Shown piece by piece: positions 28,420 through 40,995 of a DNA stretch of 64,000 bases (positions within the stretch are counted from its first letter, which is position 1; each line of letters starts with the position of its first letter). The position numbers and the translations under genes were made by a program. The stretch spans positions 1 through 64,000 of the forward strand of contig NZ_VCNG01000001.1 of assembly GCF_006227205.1 (NCBI RefSeq). The letters run 5' to 3'. The notes under the pieces are model-generated. The model saw only the letters and a list, made by a program, of their open reading frames with translations, ran no database searches and was not told where the DNA came from. The stretch comes from Pseudomonas sp. ICMP22404. Lineage in GTDB: Bacteria > Pseudomonadota > Gammaproteobacteria > Pseudomonadales > Pseudomonadaceae.

Positions 28420-30816
28420 TCAGCCATCATGCAACGGCACCCATACCGCCAAGGTAGTCCCCTCCCCCGGTTCACTTTCCAGGGACAATCGCCCGCCCAT
28501 GATCAGTACCCGTTCGCGCATCCCTACCAACCCAAAAGATGTCGGCCGACCTGTATCGGCAATAAATCCTACACCGTCATCACTCACGATCAGACACAAT
28601 TCATCGCCTTCGCAAACCAGCGTCAACTCCACGGTGTGCGCTTGGGCATGACGCATCACGTTGGTCAGCGCTTCCTGGAGAATACGGAACAGGCCGATCG
28701 CCTTGGCATCGCTTAAGGGCGGCAGATTGTCGGGCACCTGCACCAGACACGGGATCTGCGTACGCGCCTCGAAGCGTCGGGCCTGCCATTCGATGGCCGA
28801 GGCGATACCGGCATCGAGAATAGGCGGTCGCAACGCCGTCGCCACATCTCGCACCAACTGGAACAGCTGAGCGATCAGACGCTTCATGCTGTTGAGTCGC
28901 TCCTGCAGGCCGGGGTCCAGTTGCGCATAGGCCAATTCGCACATGGAAGTCTCCAGCTTCAACACCGTCAACATCTGCCCCAACTCGTCGTGGACTTCCC
29001 GGGCGATACGGGCTTTTTCCTCTTCCCGCACACTTTCCAGGTGCGCCGACAATTCGCGCAGTTGCTCCCGGGAGCTGGCCAGCTCCAGCTCGATACGCTT
29101 GCTTTCGGTGATGTCCCAGACAATGCCGTCCCAGACGTAGGCGCCATCCTCGAGACGCCGGGTGATTGCCTTGATCTCGGCCCAGCGCTCCCGGCCTTCA
29201 CGGGTCAGGATGCGCCCCTGCCACGACCAGTCACTGTCGCTGTCCAACGCCTGGTCCTGGGTACGGTGATAATCGGCCTTGTCCTCCGGATGCACCAGGC
29301 TGCGCAGACCGGTGTCGCTGCGAGCCAGGGTCGCGGGGGAGTAACCCACCAGGCTTTCGCTGCCTTCGCTGATGTAGGCAAAATCGATCTGCCCGGTCAC
29401 CGGTGCCCGTTCCAGGCGAAAGACCAGGCCCGGCACGTTGGCCGCGATGCCTTGCAGACGCGCTTCGCTTTCGCGCAACGCCGCCAGCGCGCGGCGGCGC
29501 TCAGTCACGTCGTTGAGGTAGACCACCAGGTATTCCGCATCACGGAAACGCAGGAAGCTCAGGGAAACATCGGCCGGCAGGATACTGCCATCGGCCCGCA
29601 CGCACTCGGTCTCGAAGCTCTGCGGTCCGTCCTCGCTGGCCCGGGCGCGCTTCCACAGGCTCAACCAGCGATCCATGTGCAGGCCCGGCTCGAAATCGAT
29701 CAAAGGGCGCTCGATGATCGCACCGGGTCCATAGCCAAGCATGGTTTCAGCGGCGCGGTTGGCATAACGCACATGGCTGTCCCAGTTGACCCAGAGAATG
29801 CCGACCGTACTTTGATCGATGGAAAACTGGGTGAGCCGCAGCGCTTCTTCGCTGGCGGCACGCTGGGCGATGTCTTCACGCGCAGAGCGCAGACGACGCT
29901 CCAGCCCACGTTGCTGGCGACGCTGCCAGAATACGATGGCGATGGCGCTCAATAGCAAGGCCAGCATCAACAACGTCAGGTTCTGCCAGAACCCCGGGGT
30001 TTCGGTCAGGCGCGGATACTTGGGCTTGAGCCAGCGGCTGTGCAGTTGCTCCAGTTCCCTGGCGGGAATCGCCTGCAGCCCCTTGTCGACGATCTCAGCC
30101 AGTTCCGGCCAGTCCCGACGCGTAGCGACCCGCAGCAGTTGCGGCAGCCCGATGTCACCGACCACCGCCAACTCGGCGAACTCCGGCTCGACCATGAGCC
30201 TGCCCAACTGCGCCTCGTCGACCACCGCGTATCGGGCCTGCTGAGTGAGCAGCAGTTGCAGGGCCTCACGTTCCATCGGTACGCCTTGCAGATTCAGCAT
30301 CGGATAGGTGCCATGCAGGTAATCCGCCGTGGCGCTGGGCATGCGTACCGCGACCCGGACCTGGGCGCCGAGCTTTTCCAGCTCCACGCCCTCGGCGCTT
30401 TTCTGCTCACCGACAATCAACTGCGGCACGCGCATGTACGGATCGGAAAACAGCCAGAGCCTGAGTCCACCCGGGGTCTGGGTCAGGCCCGGGGCGATAT
30501 CCACCTCACCGTCGCGCAGCGCGGCCTCCAGTTGCGCCACGTCCTGGAAATTGCGCCAGGTCAGCTCGACATTCAACATCTTGCCCAGCCACTGCATCAA
30601 CTCGACGTTGGTGCCGGACAGGCGTTGCAGACGCCGATCGTACTGCGCATACGGCGCCTGCAGGACCAGGCCAACCCGCAGTTGGGGATGTTGTGTCAAC
30701 CATTGGTGTTGTTCGGCACTCCATTGCACGCCATGGGCTGAAGGCGCGGGCGCCGCCCACGTCATCAAGGGAAGCCATAAACAGCCGATAACCCACAGAC
30801 AGCAAAAACGCATCAT
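28420..30816 (-). CDS. Sensor histidine kinase with periplasmic binding-protein and PAS domains
   Basis: Membrane sensor of 798 residues. In order: signal sequence (about 1-22), a periplasmic solute-binding (SBP family 3) domain (about 30-265), a membrane helix (about 275-300), two PAS domains (about 320-580), a HisKA_3 dimerisation domain with the phospho-accepting His near residue 609 (IAREVHDELGQ) and an ATPase domain (DDGVGF). It belongs to the NarX/UhpB-type kinases that pair with LuxR-type regulators. MMRFCCLW is the likely start (GAGAG just upstream). It is divergent from the DUF3530 gene. Confidence 0.92.
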   Translation of the reverse strand: MMRFCCLWVIGCLWLPLMTWAAPAPSAHGVQWSAEQHQWLTQHPQLRVGLVLQAPYAQYDRRLQRLSGTNVELMQWLGKMLNVELTWRNFQDVAQLEAALRDGEVDIAPGLTQTPGGLRLWLFSDPYMRVPQLIVGEQKSAEGVELEKLGAQVRVAVRMPSATADYLHGTYPMLNLQGVPMEREALQLLLTQQARYAVVDEAQLGRLMVEPEFAELAVVGDIGLPQLLRVATRRDWPELAEIVDKGLQAIPARELEQLHSRWLKPKYPRLTETPGFWQNLTLLMLALLLSAIAIVFWQRRQQRGLERRLRSAREDIAQRAASEEALRLTQFSIDQSTVGILWVNWDSHVRYANRAAETMLGYGPGAIIERPLIDFEPGLHMDRWLSLWKRARASEDGPQSFETECVRADGSILPADVSLSFLRFRDAEYLVVYLNDVTERRRALAALRESEARLQGIAANVPGLVFRLERAPVTGQIDFAYISEGSESLVGYSPATLARSDTGLRSLVHPEDKADYHRTQDQALDSDSDWSWQGRILTREGRERWAEIKAITRRLEDGAYVWDGIVWDITESKRIELELASSREQLRELSAHLESVREEEKARIAREVHDELGQMLTVLKLETSMCELAYAQLDPGLQERLNSMKRLIAQLFQLVRDVATALRPPILDAGIASAIEWQARRFEARTQIPCLVQVPDNLPPLSDAKAIGLFRILQEALTNVMRHAQAHTVELTLVCEGDELCLIVSDDGVGFIADTGRPTSFGLVGMRERVLIMGGRLSLESEPGEGTTLAVWVPLHDG

Positions 30817-30890
30817 TGAACTCTCATGCACTGACAAATACTGACCAACCCATTAGGCTGCCGGAAATACTTCTGGCCCTGGAATATCCG

Positions 30891-31886
30891 ATGCCCTTTG
30901 TCCACCGCCTGGCATTGCCAGCATTGTGCCTGTCGCTGATCCTGCCGAGTGCGTTTTCTGTACAGGCTGCCGAACCGGCGCCTGCCGTGACGGATCAACC
31001 CACCGAGACAAAACCGCTCGAGCGCCAACCCCTGCTCGAGCGTAGCCAGGAAGAAGCGGCCGCGCTGGAACGAAAAATCCCGCCACAGGAACAACAACAG
31101 CTGCAGACCGGTAGCGATACCTTCCTGGCTCTCTGGAAACCGGCCAACACCAGTGACCCCAAAGGCGCAGTCATCATAATCCCTGGGGCCGGTGAAACCG
31201 CTGACTGGCCTCAAGTCATCGGGCCGTTGCGTAAAAAACTGCCCGATGTCGAATGGAACACCCTGAGTATCACGCTGCCAGACCCACAAGGCGATGTCAT
31301 CGCACCGCGCGCAGTGGAAACCCCGCCGCAAACCAAACCAGCCGACATGGCTGCCGCTGCCCCGGACGCCACGACTGCGGCGCCGATCGAGCAGGTGGCC
31401 GGTGGCGAGGCAGACGCTGTCGACCCGGTCGTCGCCGAAGCCGACGAAGAACATGTCAAGGCCGACGCCGAACGCATTTTCGCCCGCATCGATGCGGCAC
31501 TGGCCTACGCCGAGCAACAGAGCTCGCGCCGCATCGTGCTGTTGGGCCACGGCACCGGCGCCTACTGGGCGGCGCGCTACCTCAGTGAAAAACAGCCTGC
31601 GCAAATAGAACGTTTCGTGATGGTCGCCGCGCAGTCCCCGGTCACCGCCAAACCTGGCCTGGCCGAACTCACGCCGACCTTGAAACTGGCAACCGCAGAT
31701 GTCTTCTACGTGGACAAACCGCTGGATCGCAACGCAGCACTGGAACGTCTTCAGGCGAGCAAACGCCTGAAGGGGTCGAGTTTCAGCCAGGTTTCTCTCA
31801 AGGCCTTGCCCAATGCGGCGGCGCAGCAGGAGCAGTTGTTTCGACGGGTTCGAGGGTGGTTGAACCCGCAGACTCCCGGTGAATGA
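30891..31886 (+). CDS. DUF3530 family secreted protein
   Basis: Function unknown. The 331-residue product has a signal peptide (about residues 1-24) and an alpha/beta-hydrolase-like layout, with a charged Ala/Glu-rich insertion in the middle. At the place of the usual nucleophile elbow GxSxG it reads GHGTG (VLLGHGTGAYWAARYL), so the classic Ser is missing. It may be a non-catalytic relative. The start at 30891 is chosen because the signal peptide begins there. A hairpin follows the stop. Confidence 0.75.
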   Translation: MPFVHRLALPALCLSLILPSAFSVQAAEPAPAVTDQPTETKPLERQPLLERSQEEAAALERKIPPQEQQQLQTGSDTFLALWKPANTSDPKGAVIIIPGAGETADWPQVIGPLRKKLPDVEWNTLSITLPDPQGDVIAPRAVETPPQTKPADMAAAAPDATTAAPIEQVAGGEADAVDPVVAEADEEHVKADAERIFARIDAALAYAEQQSSRRIVLLGHGTGAYWAARYLSEKQPAQIERFVMVAAQSPVTAKPGLAELTPTLKLATADVFYVDKPLDRNAALERLQASKRLKGSSFSQVSLKALPNAAAQQEQLFRRVRGWLNPQTPGE

Positions 31887-31893
31887 GGCTTAC

Positions 31894-31973
31894 CCGGTGC
31901 TTTCGCCAGGCACCGGCTCGTGGCGAGGGGATTTATCCCCACGGGCGGCGAAGCCGCCCCAGGGCCTCGCCAC
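31894..31973. repeat. Compound hairpin repeat after the DUF3530 gene
   Basis: First ccggtgc/gcaccgg forms a hairpin (about 31894-31915). Then gtggcgag (31920-31927) pairs with ctcgccac (31966-31973), enclosing two inner hairpins: gggg-atttat-cccc (31927-31940) and gggcggc-gaa-gccgccc (31943-31959). It resembles a second class of pseudomonad intergenic repeat and lies between convergent genes, so it may also terminate transcription. Confidence 0.6.
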
Positions 31974-31989
31974 TATTTATTCAACGACA

Positions 31990-32757
31990 CTAGCGAAAAT
32001 CCCGCCGTTCCCGAATCAACCGATAAGCGTTATGCAGCTCCCGAGTCTTGTCCGTGGCCTCGCGCACCTGCAAGGGCGTCGCGCCGCTACCGGCAATTTT
32101 GTCCGGATGGTGACGGCTGAGCAGCCGGCGATAGGCCCGCTTGATCTGCGAGGGTTCGGTGGTGGCTGACACCCCCAGCAAACGCAACGCTTCCTGATAG
32201 GTCACGCCGCTGTTGGGCAGCGACGGCTTCTGTGGTTCGTAATCAATCGCCAGCGCCTGGACCTGCTGGGGCGTCCAGCCCAACCACTTGCCCCACTGGA
32301 TGAGCAACTCGCGCTCACTGGCGCCAGCCCGACCATCAGCCCAGACCATCCGCCAACAGGCCCGCAATACACCTTCAGCTGCATGAGGCTGGGTGGCGAG
32401 ACGGCGTAGATAACCGCGCAAGCGGTCGTTTCCGGACTTACCTCGGTTGAATGCCGCAATGGCCCGGCGTTGTGCCGGCTCGCTCAGGTCCAGCGCACGC
32501 ATTTCCTGGCGAGCCTGCTGGATGTGACCGTCGACCACCCGACCATCGATTTTCGCCAGTCGCCCCAACAAGACAAACAACAGCTCGTCGTTGCGCAACG
32601 CCGGACGACCGCCCAGACGCTCACGTACCTGTGCCCAGCCGTGCAGGTTCAGGCGCCGGTCCAGCGCCTGTCCCAACAACGCACCGAGCATGGCCCCCGG
32701 AATGCTGGCTATGGCAAAGCCCGCTCCGGCTCCTATCAGAGTCCCTGGCCACCACAT
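31990..32757 (-). CDS. djlA: DjlA-like co-chaperone (TerB plus J domain)
   Basis: Predicted membrane-anchored partner of DnaK. The 255-residue product has an N-terminal glycine-rich membrane segment (about residues 1-27), a TerB-like helical domain and a C-terminal J domain whose HPD motif is intact (RHHPDKIAGSG). The domain order matches DjlA. It lies one base downstream of murU on the same strand, so it may share the amgK-murU transcript. Confidence 0.87.
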   Translation of the reverse strand: MWWPGTLIGAGAGFAIASIPGAMLGALLGQALDRRLNLHGWAQVRERLGGRPALRNDELLFVLLGRLAKIDGRVVDGHIQQARQEMRALDLSEPAQRRAIAAFNRGKSGNDRLRGYLRRLATQPHAAEGVLRACWRMVWADGRAGASERELLIQWGKWLGWTPQQVQALAIDYEPQKPSLPNSGVTYQEALRLLGVSATTEPSQIKRAYRRLLSRHHPDKIAGSGATPLQVREATDKTRELHNAYRLIRERRDFR

Positions 32758-32758
32758 A

Positions 32759-34452
<1,694 letters not shown>

Positions 34453-34582
34453 TGCAAGGGTCTCCGACGGCCCTAGCCGTCAAGCGGGTCATGCTTTATT
34501 ATCCAGCATCTTTTTCAGACCATCGAGAGGCGTGCGGCCCACACCGCGGGCAGATGGCACGCAGGAAGCCCGGACTAATAAG

Positions 34583-37408
34583 ATGGCATTGAAATCCCCC
34601 GCGTTTCGTAAAAAATTTCCGTTGCTGGTCACCGGCAGTCTGCTGGCCCTGCAACCCCTGGCCTCTTCATTCGTCGTCGCGGCGCAGCAGTATGACTGCT
34701 CCGTCTCCGCTTCGGGTGCCTGGGACTGTTCCCCCAAGACCCCGGCCGCCGCATTGCCGCCACGTCCGGTGCATGAAGGCAGTGCCGTTGCCGACAGCGG
34801 CGACGCTGCAGCCGGCAGCAGTTCGGTTGAAGCAGCCGGCGACAAGCCGGTGCTGGTCACCGAAGCCAAGGGCCGCGGCCTGAAGTCGCGCAGTGCAGAC
34901 TACAGCCACCTGGACTGGGTTCCACGGGAGAACCTCACCCCTGCGCAATTGGCCGAAACCGGACCTTATTGCTCCGGTGCCTATATCGAGCCGACCCGTC
35001 CTGGCATGAATGACAAGACGGCCAAGAGCGACGCGCCGACCTTCCTCGGCGCCAAGGCTTCACGCTACGAGCAGGAACAGCAGGTGGCGACCCTGGCCGG
35101 TGACGTGGTCATGCGTCAGGGCAGCATGCAGGTCGAGGCGGACGAAGCCAGCCTGTACCAGGCCGAGAACCGTGGCGAGCTGAGCGGTAACGTACGGGTT
35201 CGCGACAATGGTGCGCTGATTGTCGGCGACCACGCCGATGTCCAGCTGGACACCGGCGAAGCCAAGGTCGACAACGCCGAATACGTGATGCACAAGTCGC
35301 GCATCCGCGGTAACGCCCTGTACGCCAAGCGTGCCGAGAACGCGATCATCCGCCTCAAGGACGGCACGTACACCACGTGCGAACCGAACAGCAACGCCTG
35401 GACGCTCAAGGGCAACAACATCACCCTGAACCCGGCCACCGGCTTCGGTACCGCGACCAACGTGACGCTGCGGGTCAAGGACATCCCGGTCCTCTACACG
35501 CCTTATATCTATTTCCCGATCGACGACCGTCGCCAGTCCGGCTTCCTGCCGCCCACCATCGGCAGTGGCAGCGACACCGGTTTCATGTTGGTCACCCCGT
35601 ACTACTTCAACCTGGCGCCGAACTACGACGCCACGTTGTATCCCCGCTACATGGCCAAGCGTGGCCTGTTGATGGAAGGCGAATTCCGCTACCTGACCAA
35701 GTCCAGCGAAGGTCAGTTCGGCGCCGCGTACCTCAACGACGAGGACGACGACCGCAGCAAGCAGACCGACTACAGCAAGACCCGCTACATGTACAACTGG
35801 CAGCACAAGGGCGGCCTCGATTCGCGAGTGCTGACGGAAGTTGACTACACCAAGATCAGCGACCCGTATTACTTCCAGGATCTGCAGACCGATCAGATCG
35901 GTGTCGAGTCCAGGGATTACGTGAACCAGCAGGGCGCGGTCAGCTATCGTGGTGACTCGTATGTGGCACGCCTGAACGTCCAGGCCTATCAGATGGCGAC
36001 GATTTCGAACATCACGCCGTATGACCGCTTGCCGCAAATTACCTTCAACGGTTTCCTACCACAACATCCGGGCGGCTTGGACTTTGCGTACAACACGGAA
36101 TTCGTGCGCTTTGATCGGGATCTGAGGTCTGGCATGTATAAGGACAAGGACGGTGGTCCGATTAATCTCGTCACTGGCGTGGCAGGGACCCCATTCCTGG
36201 ACGAGAACGTTTGGGGCTTGGCTCGCGCTACCGGTGATCGGATGAATCTGGCACCCGTAGTCAGTTTGCCAATGAACGCGAGCTATGGCTTTATCAAGCC
36301 GTCGCTCAAGTATCAATACACCCAATATGACCTCGACCTGGACAACAGGGGCAAAGCCAACGTCGCTGGGCAGACTGCCGAGCAAGATCGCCTGCTGGGT
36401 ACCTATAGCAGCAGCCAGAGCCGTGGCGTTCCGATCGTCAGCGTCGACAGTGGCCTGTATTTCGATCGCGACACCCAGTGGTTCGGCAAAAACTATCGCC
36501 AGACCCTGGAGCCGCGCCTGTACTACCTCTATGTACCGGAGAAAGACCAGAGCGACATACCGGTCTTCGATACCAGCGAAAGCACCTTCAGCTATTCGTC
36601 GCTGTTCCGGGATAACCGCTTCACCGGCTCCGACCGTGTCGGCGATGAGAACAAGTTGTCCCTGGGTGTCACCAACCGCTGGATCGAAGAAAATGGTTTC
36701 GAACGCCAGCGCATCAGCGTTGGCCAGGCCTTCTACTTCAAGGACCGCGAGGTTCAACTGCCAGGTATCGATTTCAAGACTCGCGAAGATGCGCACTCCA
36801 GCGTTTCCCCTTACGCCCTGGAATACGAATACCGCTGGAACCGCGACTGGCGCACCACCGCCGACTACAACTGGGACCCGGACACCCATAGCCCTCGCTC
36901 GGGTAGCGCGATGTTCCACTACCAGCCTGAAGACAACCCGAACAAGGTCATCAACGCCGGTTATCGCTATCGCAATGACCTGGTCCGCTATGACCAGACC
37001 ACCGGCCGCTGGCAAGTGGGTGGTGGCGACTACGGCACCCCGGGTACACCTGGTTACGTGAAGGACTATTACAAGATCAAGCAGCACGATTTCTCGGTCA
37101 TCTGGCCGATCGTTCCACAGTGGAACGCGATCAGCCGCTGGCAGTATGACTACAACCGCAATCGTACCCTGGAAGCCTTCGGTGGTTTCGAATACGACAA
37201 CTGCTGCTGGAAACTGCGCCTGATCAATCGTTACTGGGTTTCCTATGACGAATTCAGTCAGGAAGCTCCGCAAAACGAAAAAGGCGACCACGGCGTCTTC
37301 CTCCAAATTGTCCTGAAGGGACTCGGCGGCCTCACCGGCGCCAAGGTAGAGAGCTTCCTCGACAAAGGCATCCAAGGTTATCGTGAACGTGAAGACCAAG
37401 CTTTCTGA
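34583..37408 (+). CDS. lptD: LPS-assembly outer-membrane protein LptD
   Basis: Forms with LptE the outer-membrane channel that inserts lipopolysaccharide. The 941-residue product has a signal peptide (about residues 1-34), an N-terminal Cys pair ([13 protein letters not shown]), an OstA/LptA-like domain (about 190-300) and a C-terminal barrel with the partner cysteines in [10 protein letters not shown]. Such Cys pairs form the inter-domain disulfides. The start at 34583 gives the signal peptide. About 36050-36420 uses less typical codons than the flanks. It overlaps surA. Confidence 0.95.
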   Translation: MALKSPAFRKKFPLLVTGSLLALQPLASSFVVAAQQYDCSVSASGAWDCSPKTPAAALPPRPVHEGSAVADSGDAAAGSSSVEAAGDKPVLVTEAKGRGLKSRSADYSHLDWVPRENLTPAQLAETGPYCSGAYIEPTRPGMNDKTAKSDAPTFLGAKASRYEQEQQVATLAGDVVMRQGSMQVEADEASLYQAENRGELSGNVRVRDNGALIVGDHADVQLDTGEAKVDNAEYVMHKSRIRGNALYAKRAENAIIRLKDGTYTTCEPNSNAWTLKGNNITLNPATGFGTATNVTLRVKDIPVLYTPYIYFPIDDRRQSGFLPPTIGSGSDTGFMLVTPYYFNLAPNYDATLYPRYMAKRGLLMEGEFRYLTKSSEGQFGAAYLNDEDDDRSKQTDYSKTRYMYNWQHKGGLDSRVLTEVDYTKISDPYYFQDLQTDQIGVESRDYVNQQGAVSYRGDSYVARLNVQAYQMATISNITPYDRLPQITFNGFLPQHPGGLDFAYNTEFVRFDRDLRSGMYKDKDGGPINLVTGVAGTPFLDENVWGLARATGDRMNLAPVVSLPMNASYGFIKPSLKYQYTQYDLDLDNRGKANVAGQTAEQDRLLGTYSSSQSRGVPIVSVDSGLYFDRDTQWFGKNYRQTLEPRLYYLYVPEKDQSDIPVFDTSESTFSYSSLFRDNRFTGSDRVGDENKLSLGVTNRWIEENGFERQRISVGQAFYFKDREVQLPGIDFKTREDAHSSVSPYALEYEYRWNRDWRTTADYNWDPDTHSPRSGSAMFHYQPEDNPNKVINAGYRYRNDLVRYDQTTGRWQVGGGDYGTPGTPGYVKDYYKIKQHDFSVIWPIVPQWNAISRWQYDYNRNRTLEAFGGFEYDNCCWKLRLINRYWVSYDEFSQEAPQNEKGDHGVFLQIVLKGLGGLTGAKVESFLDKGIQGYREREDQAF

Positions 37409-38705
37409 TTGTCTGCGCCCGCTGATGCTGGGCGCGCTGTTCCTGGGTACCGCGGCCAACGCCGCGGTACAGTCCATCGATAAAGTGGTGGCCATTGTCG
37501 ATAACGACGTGGTCATGCAGAGCCAGTTGGACCAGCGCGTCCATGAAGTGCAGCAAACCATCGCCAAGCGCGGCGGCGGCCTGCCACCGCCGGGCGTGCT
37601 GGATCAGCAAGTGCTTGAGCGCCTGATCGTCGAAAACCTGCAATTGCAGATCGGCGAACGCTCCGGTATTCGCATCACTGACGAAGAGCTGAACCAGGCC
37701 GTCGGTACCATTGCCCAGCGCAACAACATGACCATCGAGCAGTTCCGCGCCGCGTTGGCGCATGATGGCCTGTCCTACGACGACGCCCGCGACCAGATCC
37801 GCCGCGAGATGATCATCAGCCGCGTGCGCCAGCGTCGAGTGGCTGAACGCATCCAGGTTTCCGAGCAGGAAGTGAAGAACTTCCTCGCTTCCGACCTGGG
37901 CAAGATGCAGCTTTCCGAAGAGCTGCACCTGGCGAACATCCTGATTCCTACCCCGGAAAGCGCCAACTCCGAAGCGATTCAGAGCGCTTATCGCCAGGCA
38001 ATGGATGTCTACCAGCAGCTCAAGCAAGGTGCCGACTTCGGTCAAATGGCCGTCGCCCGCTCGGGCAGCGAAAACGCTCTGGAAGGCGGCGACATGGGCT
38101 GGCGCAAACCCGCTCAGCTGCCGCCTCCGTTTGACCGCGAACTGAGTGCCATGGCGGTGGGTGACATTACCCAGCCTGCCCGTACTCCCGGCGGCTTCAT
38201 TATCCTGAAGGTGCTGGAGAAACGTGGTGGCGGCGCGCAGGTGCGTGACGAAGTACATGTTCGCCACATCCTGATCAAACCCAGCGAAATTCGCAGCGAA
38301 GCCGAAACCAAGCGTCTGGCGGAGAAGCTCTACGACCGCATCGAAGCAGGCGAGGACTTCGGCGAACTGGCGAAGAGTTTCTCGGAAGACCCGGGATCGG
38401 CCCTCAACGGTGGCGATCTGAACTGGGTTGATCCAAACGCGCTGGTCCCCGAGTTCCGCAAGGTCATGGCCGAAACACCACAAGGCCAACTGTCCAAGCC
38501 GTTCAAGAGTCCTTATGGCTGGCATGTCCTGGAAGTCCTTGGCCGTCGCGCCACCGACAGCACCACCCAGGCCCGCGAACAGCAGGCAATGACGGTCCTG
38601 CGCAATCGCAAGTACGACGAAGAGCTGCAAACCTGGCTGCGCCAGATCCGCGACGAAGCCTACGTAGAAATCAAACTCCCTGGTGCAGACCAGGCAGCGC
38701 AGTGA
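37383..38705 (+). CDS. surA: Periplasmic chaperone and prolyl isomerase SurA
   Basis: Escorts outer-membrane proteins through the periplasm. The 440-residue product has a signal peptide (ending ANA), an N-terminal chaperone domain ([16 protein letters not shown]) and two parvulin domains (about 175-275 and 285-385). The start is GTG at 37383, inside the last codons of lptD (26-base overlap), because the signal peptide needs those residues. SurA helps assemble LptD, so coupling makes sense. It overlaps pdxA by 4 bases. Confidence 0.95.
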   Translation: MNVKTKLSDCLRPLMLGALFLGTAANAAVQSIDKVVAIVDNDVVMQSQLDQRVHEVQQTIAKRGGGLPPPGVLDQQVLERLIVENLQLQIGERSGIRITDEELNQAVGTIAQRNNMTIEQFRAALAHDGLSYDDARDQIRREMIISRVRQRRVAERIQVSEQEVKNFLASDLGKMQLSEELHLANILIPTPESANSEAIQSAYRQAMDVYQQLKQGADFGQMAVARSGSENALEGGDMGWRKPAQLPPPFDRELSAMAVGDITQPARTPGGFIILKVLEKRGGGAQVRDEVHVRHILIKPSEIRSEAETKRLAEKLYDRIEAGEDFGELAKSFSEDPGSALNGGDLNWVDPNALVPEFRKVMAETPQGQLSKPFKSPYGWHVLEVLGRRATDSTTQAREQQAMTVLRNRKYDEELQTWLRQIRDEAYVEIKLPGADQAAQ

Positions 38706-39691
38706 AACCCAAGCGTTTCGCGCTGACGCCCGGCGAGCCTGCCGGCATAGGTCCCGACCTGTGCCTGTTGCTCGCCGCGCAGCCCCAGCCATATCCCCTG
38801 ATTGCCATCACCAGCCGCAACCTGCTCCTTGAGCGGGCTGCGCAGTTGGGCGTGGCCGTCGACCTGCTTCCAGTGACACCGGATGCCTGGCCGGACACCC
38901 CAGCGCCGGCCAACAGCCTGTATGTCTGGGATACGCCCCTGGGCGCCCCGGTCGTCACCGGACAACTGGATAAGGCCAACGCCAGCTTCGTTCTGGAAAC
39001 CCTGACCCGGGCCGGCCAGGGCTGCCTGGATGGCGCTTTTGCCGGCATGATCACCGCGCCGGTACACAAGAGCGTGATCAACGAATCCGGTATCGCCTTT
39101 TCCGGGCACACCGAATTCCTCGCTGACCTGACCCACACCGCACAGGTCGTGATGATGCTCGCTACCCGTGGTCTGCGGGTGGCCCTGGTGACCACCCACT
39201 TGCCCTTGCGGGACATTGCCGACGCCATCACCCCGGAGCGCCTGGAGCGTGTCACGCGGATACTGCACGCCGACCTGCAGGAAAAGTTCGGCATCGCCCA
39301 CCCACGCATCCTGGTCTGCGGGCTCAACCCCCATGCCGGTGAGGGCGGACACCTGGGCCGCGAAGAAATCGACATCATTGAACCTACATTGGAGCGCTTG
39401 CGCAGCGAAGGCATGAACCTGCATGGCCCGCTGCCTGCCGACACTCTGTTTACCCCCAAATATCTGGAGCACTGCGACGCGGTGCTGGCGATGTACCATG
39501 ACCAGGGCCTGCCCGTGCTGAAGTACAAAGGCTTCGGCGCGGCAGTCAACGTGACCCTGGGCCTGCCGATCATCCGCACTTCGGTGGACCACGGCACCGC
39601 CCTTGACCTGGCCGGCAGCGGAAAAATCGATACCGGCAGCCTGCAGGTCGCCCTGGAAACCGCCTACCAGATGGCCGAGACCCATTTATGA
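38702..39691 (+). CDS. pdxA: 4-hydroxythreonine-4-phosphate dehydrogenase
   Basis: Pyridoxal phosphate synthesis. The 329-residue product has the PdxA pattern ([13 protein letters not shown], metal-binding [11 protein letters not shown] and [14 protein letters not shown]). The start is GTG at 38702, overlapping the surA stop by 4 bases. It overlaps rsmA by 4 bases as well. Confidence 0.96.
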   Translation: MKPKRFALTPGEPAGIGPDLCLLLAAQPQPYPLIAITSRNLLLERAAQLGVAVDLLPVTPDAWPDTPAPANSLYVWDTPLGAPVVTGQLDKANASFVLETLTRAGQGCLDGAFAGMITAPVHKSVINESGIAFSGHTEFLADLTHTAQVVMMLATRGLRVALVTTHLPLRDIADAITPERLERVTRILHADLQEKFGIAHPRILVCGLNPHAGEGGHLGREEIDIIEPTLERLRSEGMNLHGPLPADTLFTPKYLEHCDAVLAMYHDQGLPVLKYKGFGAAVNVTLGLPIIRTSVDHGTALDLAGSGKIDTGSLQVALETAYQMAETHL

Positions 39692-40506
39692 CCGAGCAAT
39701 ACCAACACCGTGCGCGCAAGCGTTTCGGCCAGAACTTCCTGCATGATGCCGGTGTGATCGATCGCATCCTGCGCTCCATCAATGCCAAGCCCGACGACCG
39801 CATGCTGGAAATCGGGCCGGGCCAGGGCGCCCTGACCGAGGGTCTGCTCGGTAGCGGCGCGCAACTGGACGTGGTGGAGCTGGACAAGGACCTGGTTCCG
39901 ATCCTCAATCAGCAATTTGCCGGCAAGAGCAACTTCAACCTGCATCAGGGCGACGCGCTGAAGTTCGACTTCAACAGTCTGAATGCCGCGCCGAACAGCC
40001 TGCGGGTCGTGGGTAACCTGCCATACAACATCTCCACGCCATTGATCTTCCACCTGCTGAGCAACGCTGGCCTGATTCGCGACATGCACTTCATGCTGCA
40101 AAAGGAAGTGGTCGAACGTCTCGCCGCCGGTCCTGGCGGTGGTGACTGGGGACGCCTCTCGATCATGGTCCAGTACCATTGCCGTGTCGAACACCTGTTC
40201 AATGTCGGCCCTGGGGCCTTCAACCCGCCCCCCAAAGTCGACTCGGCCATTGTCCGCCTCGTCCCCCATGCGGTGCTGCCGCACCCGGCCAAGGACCATC
40301 GTCTGCTGGAACGCGTCGTACGCGAAGCCTTCAACCAGCGTCGAAAAACCCTGCGCAATACGCTGAAGTTGCTGCTCAGCAGCGCCGAAATCGAGGCCGC
40401 GGGCGTCGATGGCAGCCTGCGCCCCGAGCAACTGGATCTGGCGGCCTTCGTGCGCCTGGCCGACAAGCTTAGCGAACAGGCTGCACCAAAAGCCGAAGCC
40501 ATCTGA
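39688..40506 (+). CDS. rsmA: 16S rRNA dimethyladenosine transferase
   Basis: Dimethylates two adjacent adenines near the 3' end of 16S rRNA (KsgA). The 272-residue product has [15 protein letters not shown], the AdoMet site [15 protein letters not shown] and the catalytic NLPYN. It is in tight cluster with pdxA and upstream of apaG. Confidence 0.97.
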   Translation: MTEQYQHRARKRFGQNFLHDAGVIDRILRSINAKPDDRMLEIGPGQGALTEGLLGSGAQLDVVELDKDLVPILNQQFAGKSNFNLHQGDALKFDFNSLNAAPNSLRVVGNLPYNISTPLIFHLLSNAGLIRDMHFMLQKEVVERLAAGPGGGDWGRLSIMVQYHCRVEHLFNVGPGAFNPPPKVDSAIVRLVPHAVLPHPAKDHRLLERVVREAFNQRRKTLRNTLKLLLSSAEIEAAGVDGSLRPEQLDLAAFVRLADKLSEQAAPKAEAI

Positions 40507-40614
40507 CGGACAATCGCCGTCTCGGGTAGGACGCCCCTCTGGTTTACTACCCGATACTTGGCCTAGACTGATCCCTTCAGCCACGCCCGCGTCCCGTTTC
40601 TAAGGCCCTTTTGC

Positions 40615-40995
40615 ATGTCCGATCCTCGCTATCAGGTCGACGTCAGCGTCACCACCCGCTTCCTGGCAGAACAGTCACAACCCGAACATAACCGTTTCGC
40701 CTTCGCCTACACGATCACCGTGCGCAACAACGGCTCGCTGCCGGCCAGGCTGCTGTCGCGGCACTGGGTCATCACCGATGGCGACGGTCATGTCGAAGAG
40801 GTGCGTGGCGAGGGTGTGGTCGGCCAGCAACCGCTGATCGACGCCGGCAACAGCCACAGCTACAGCAGCGGCACCGTGATGACGACCCGAGTTGGCACCA
40901 TGCAGGGTACCTACCAGATGCTGGCCGAAGACGGCAAACGCTTCGATGCCGTCATCAAGCCCTTTCGCCTGGCGGTGCCCGGAGCCTTGCACTGA
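40615..40995 (+). CDS. apaG: ApaG protein
   Basis: Small conserved protein of 126 residues with an immunoglobulin-like fold (F-box-like [12 protein letters not shown] and GTYQML at the end). The molecular role is still unclear; it is regularly encoded with apaH. It ends on the first base of apaH (TGATG overlap). Confidence 0.93.
   Translation: MSDPRYQVDVSVTTRFLAEQSQPEHNRFAFAYTITVRNNGSLPARLLSRHWVITDGDGHVEEVRGEGVVGQQPLIDAGNSHSYSSGTVMTTRVGTMQGTYQMLAEDGKRFDAVIKPFRLAVPGALH

Noticed and set aside
36056-37567. 503-codon open frame on the minus strand
   Set aside because: Antisense to lptD and surA. No ribosome site and no family motif.
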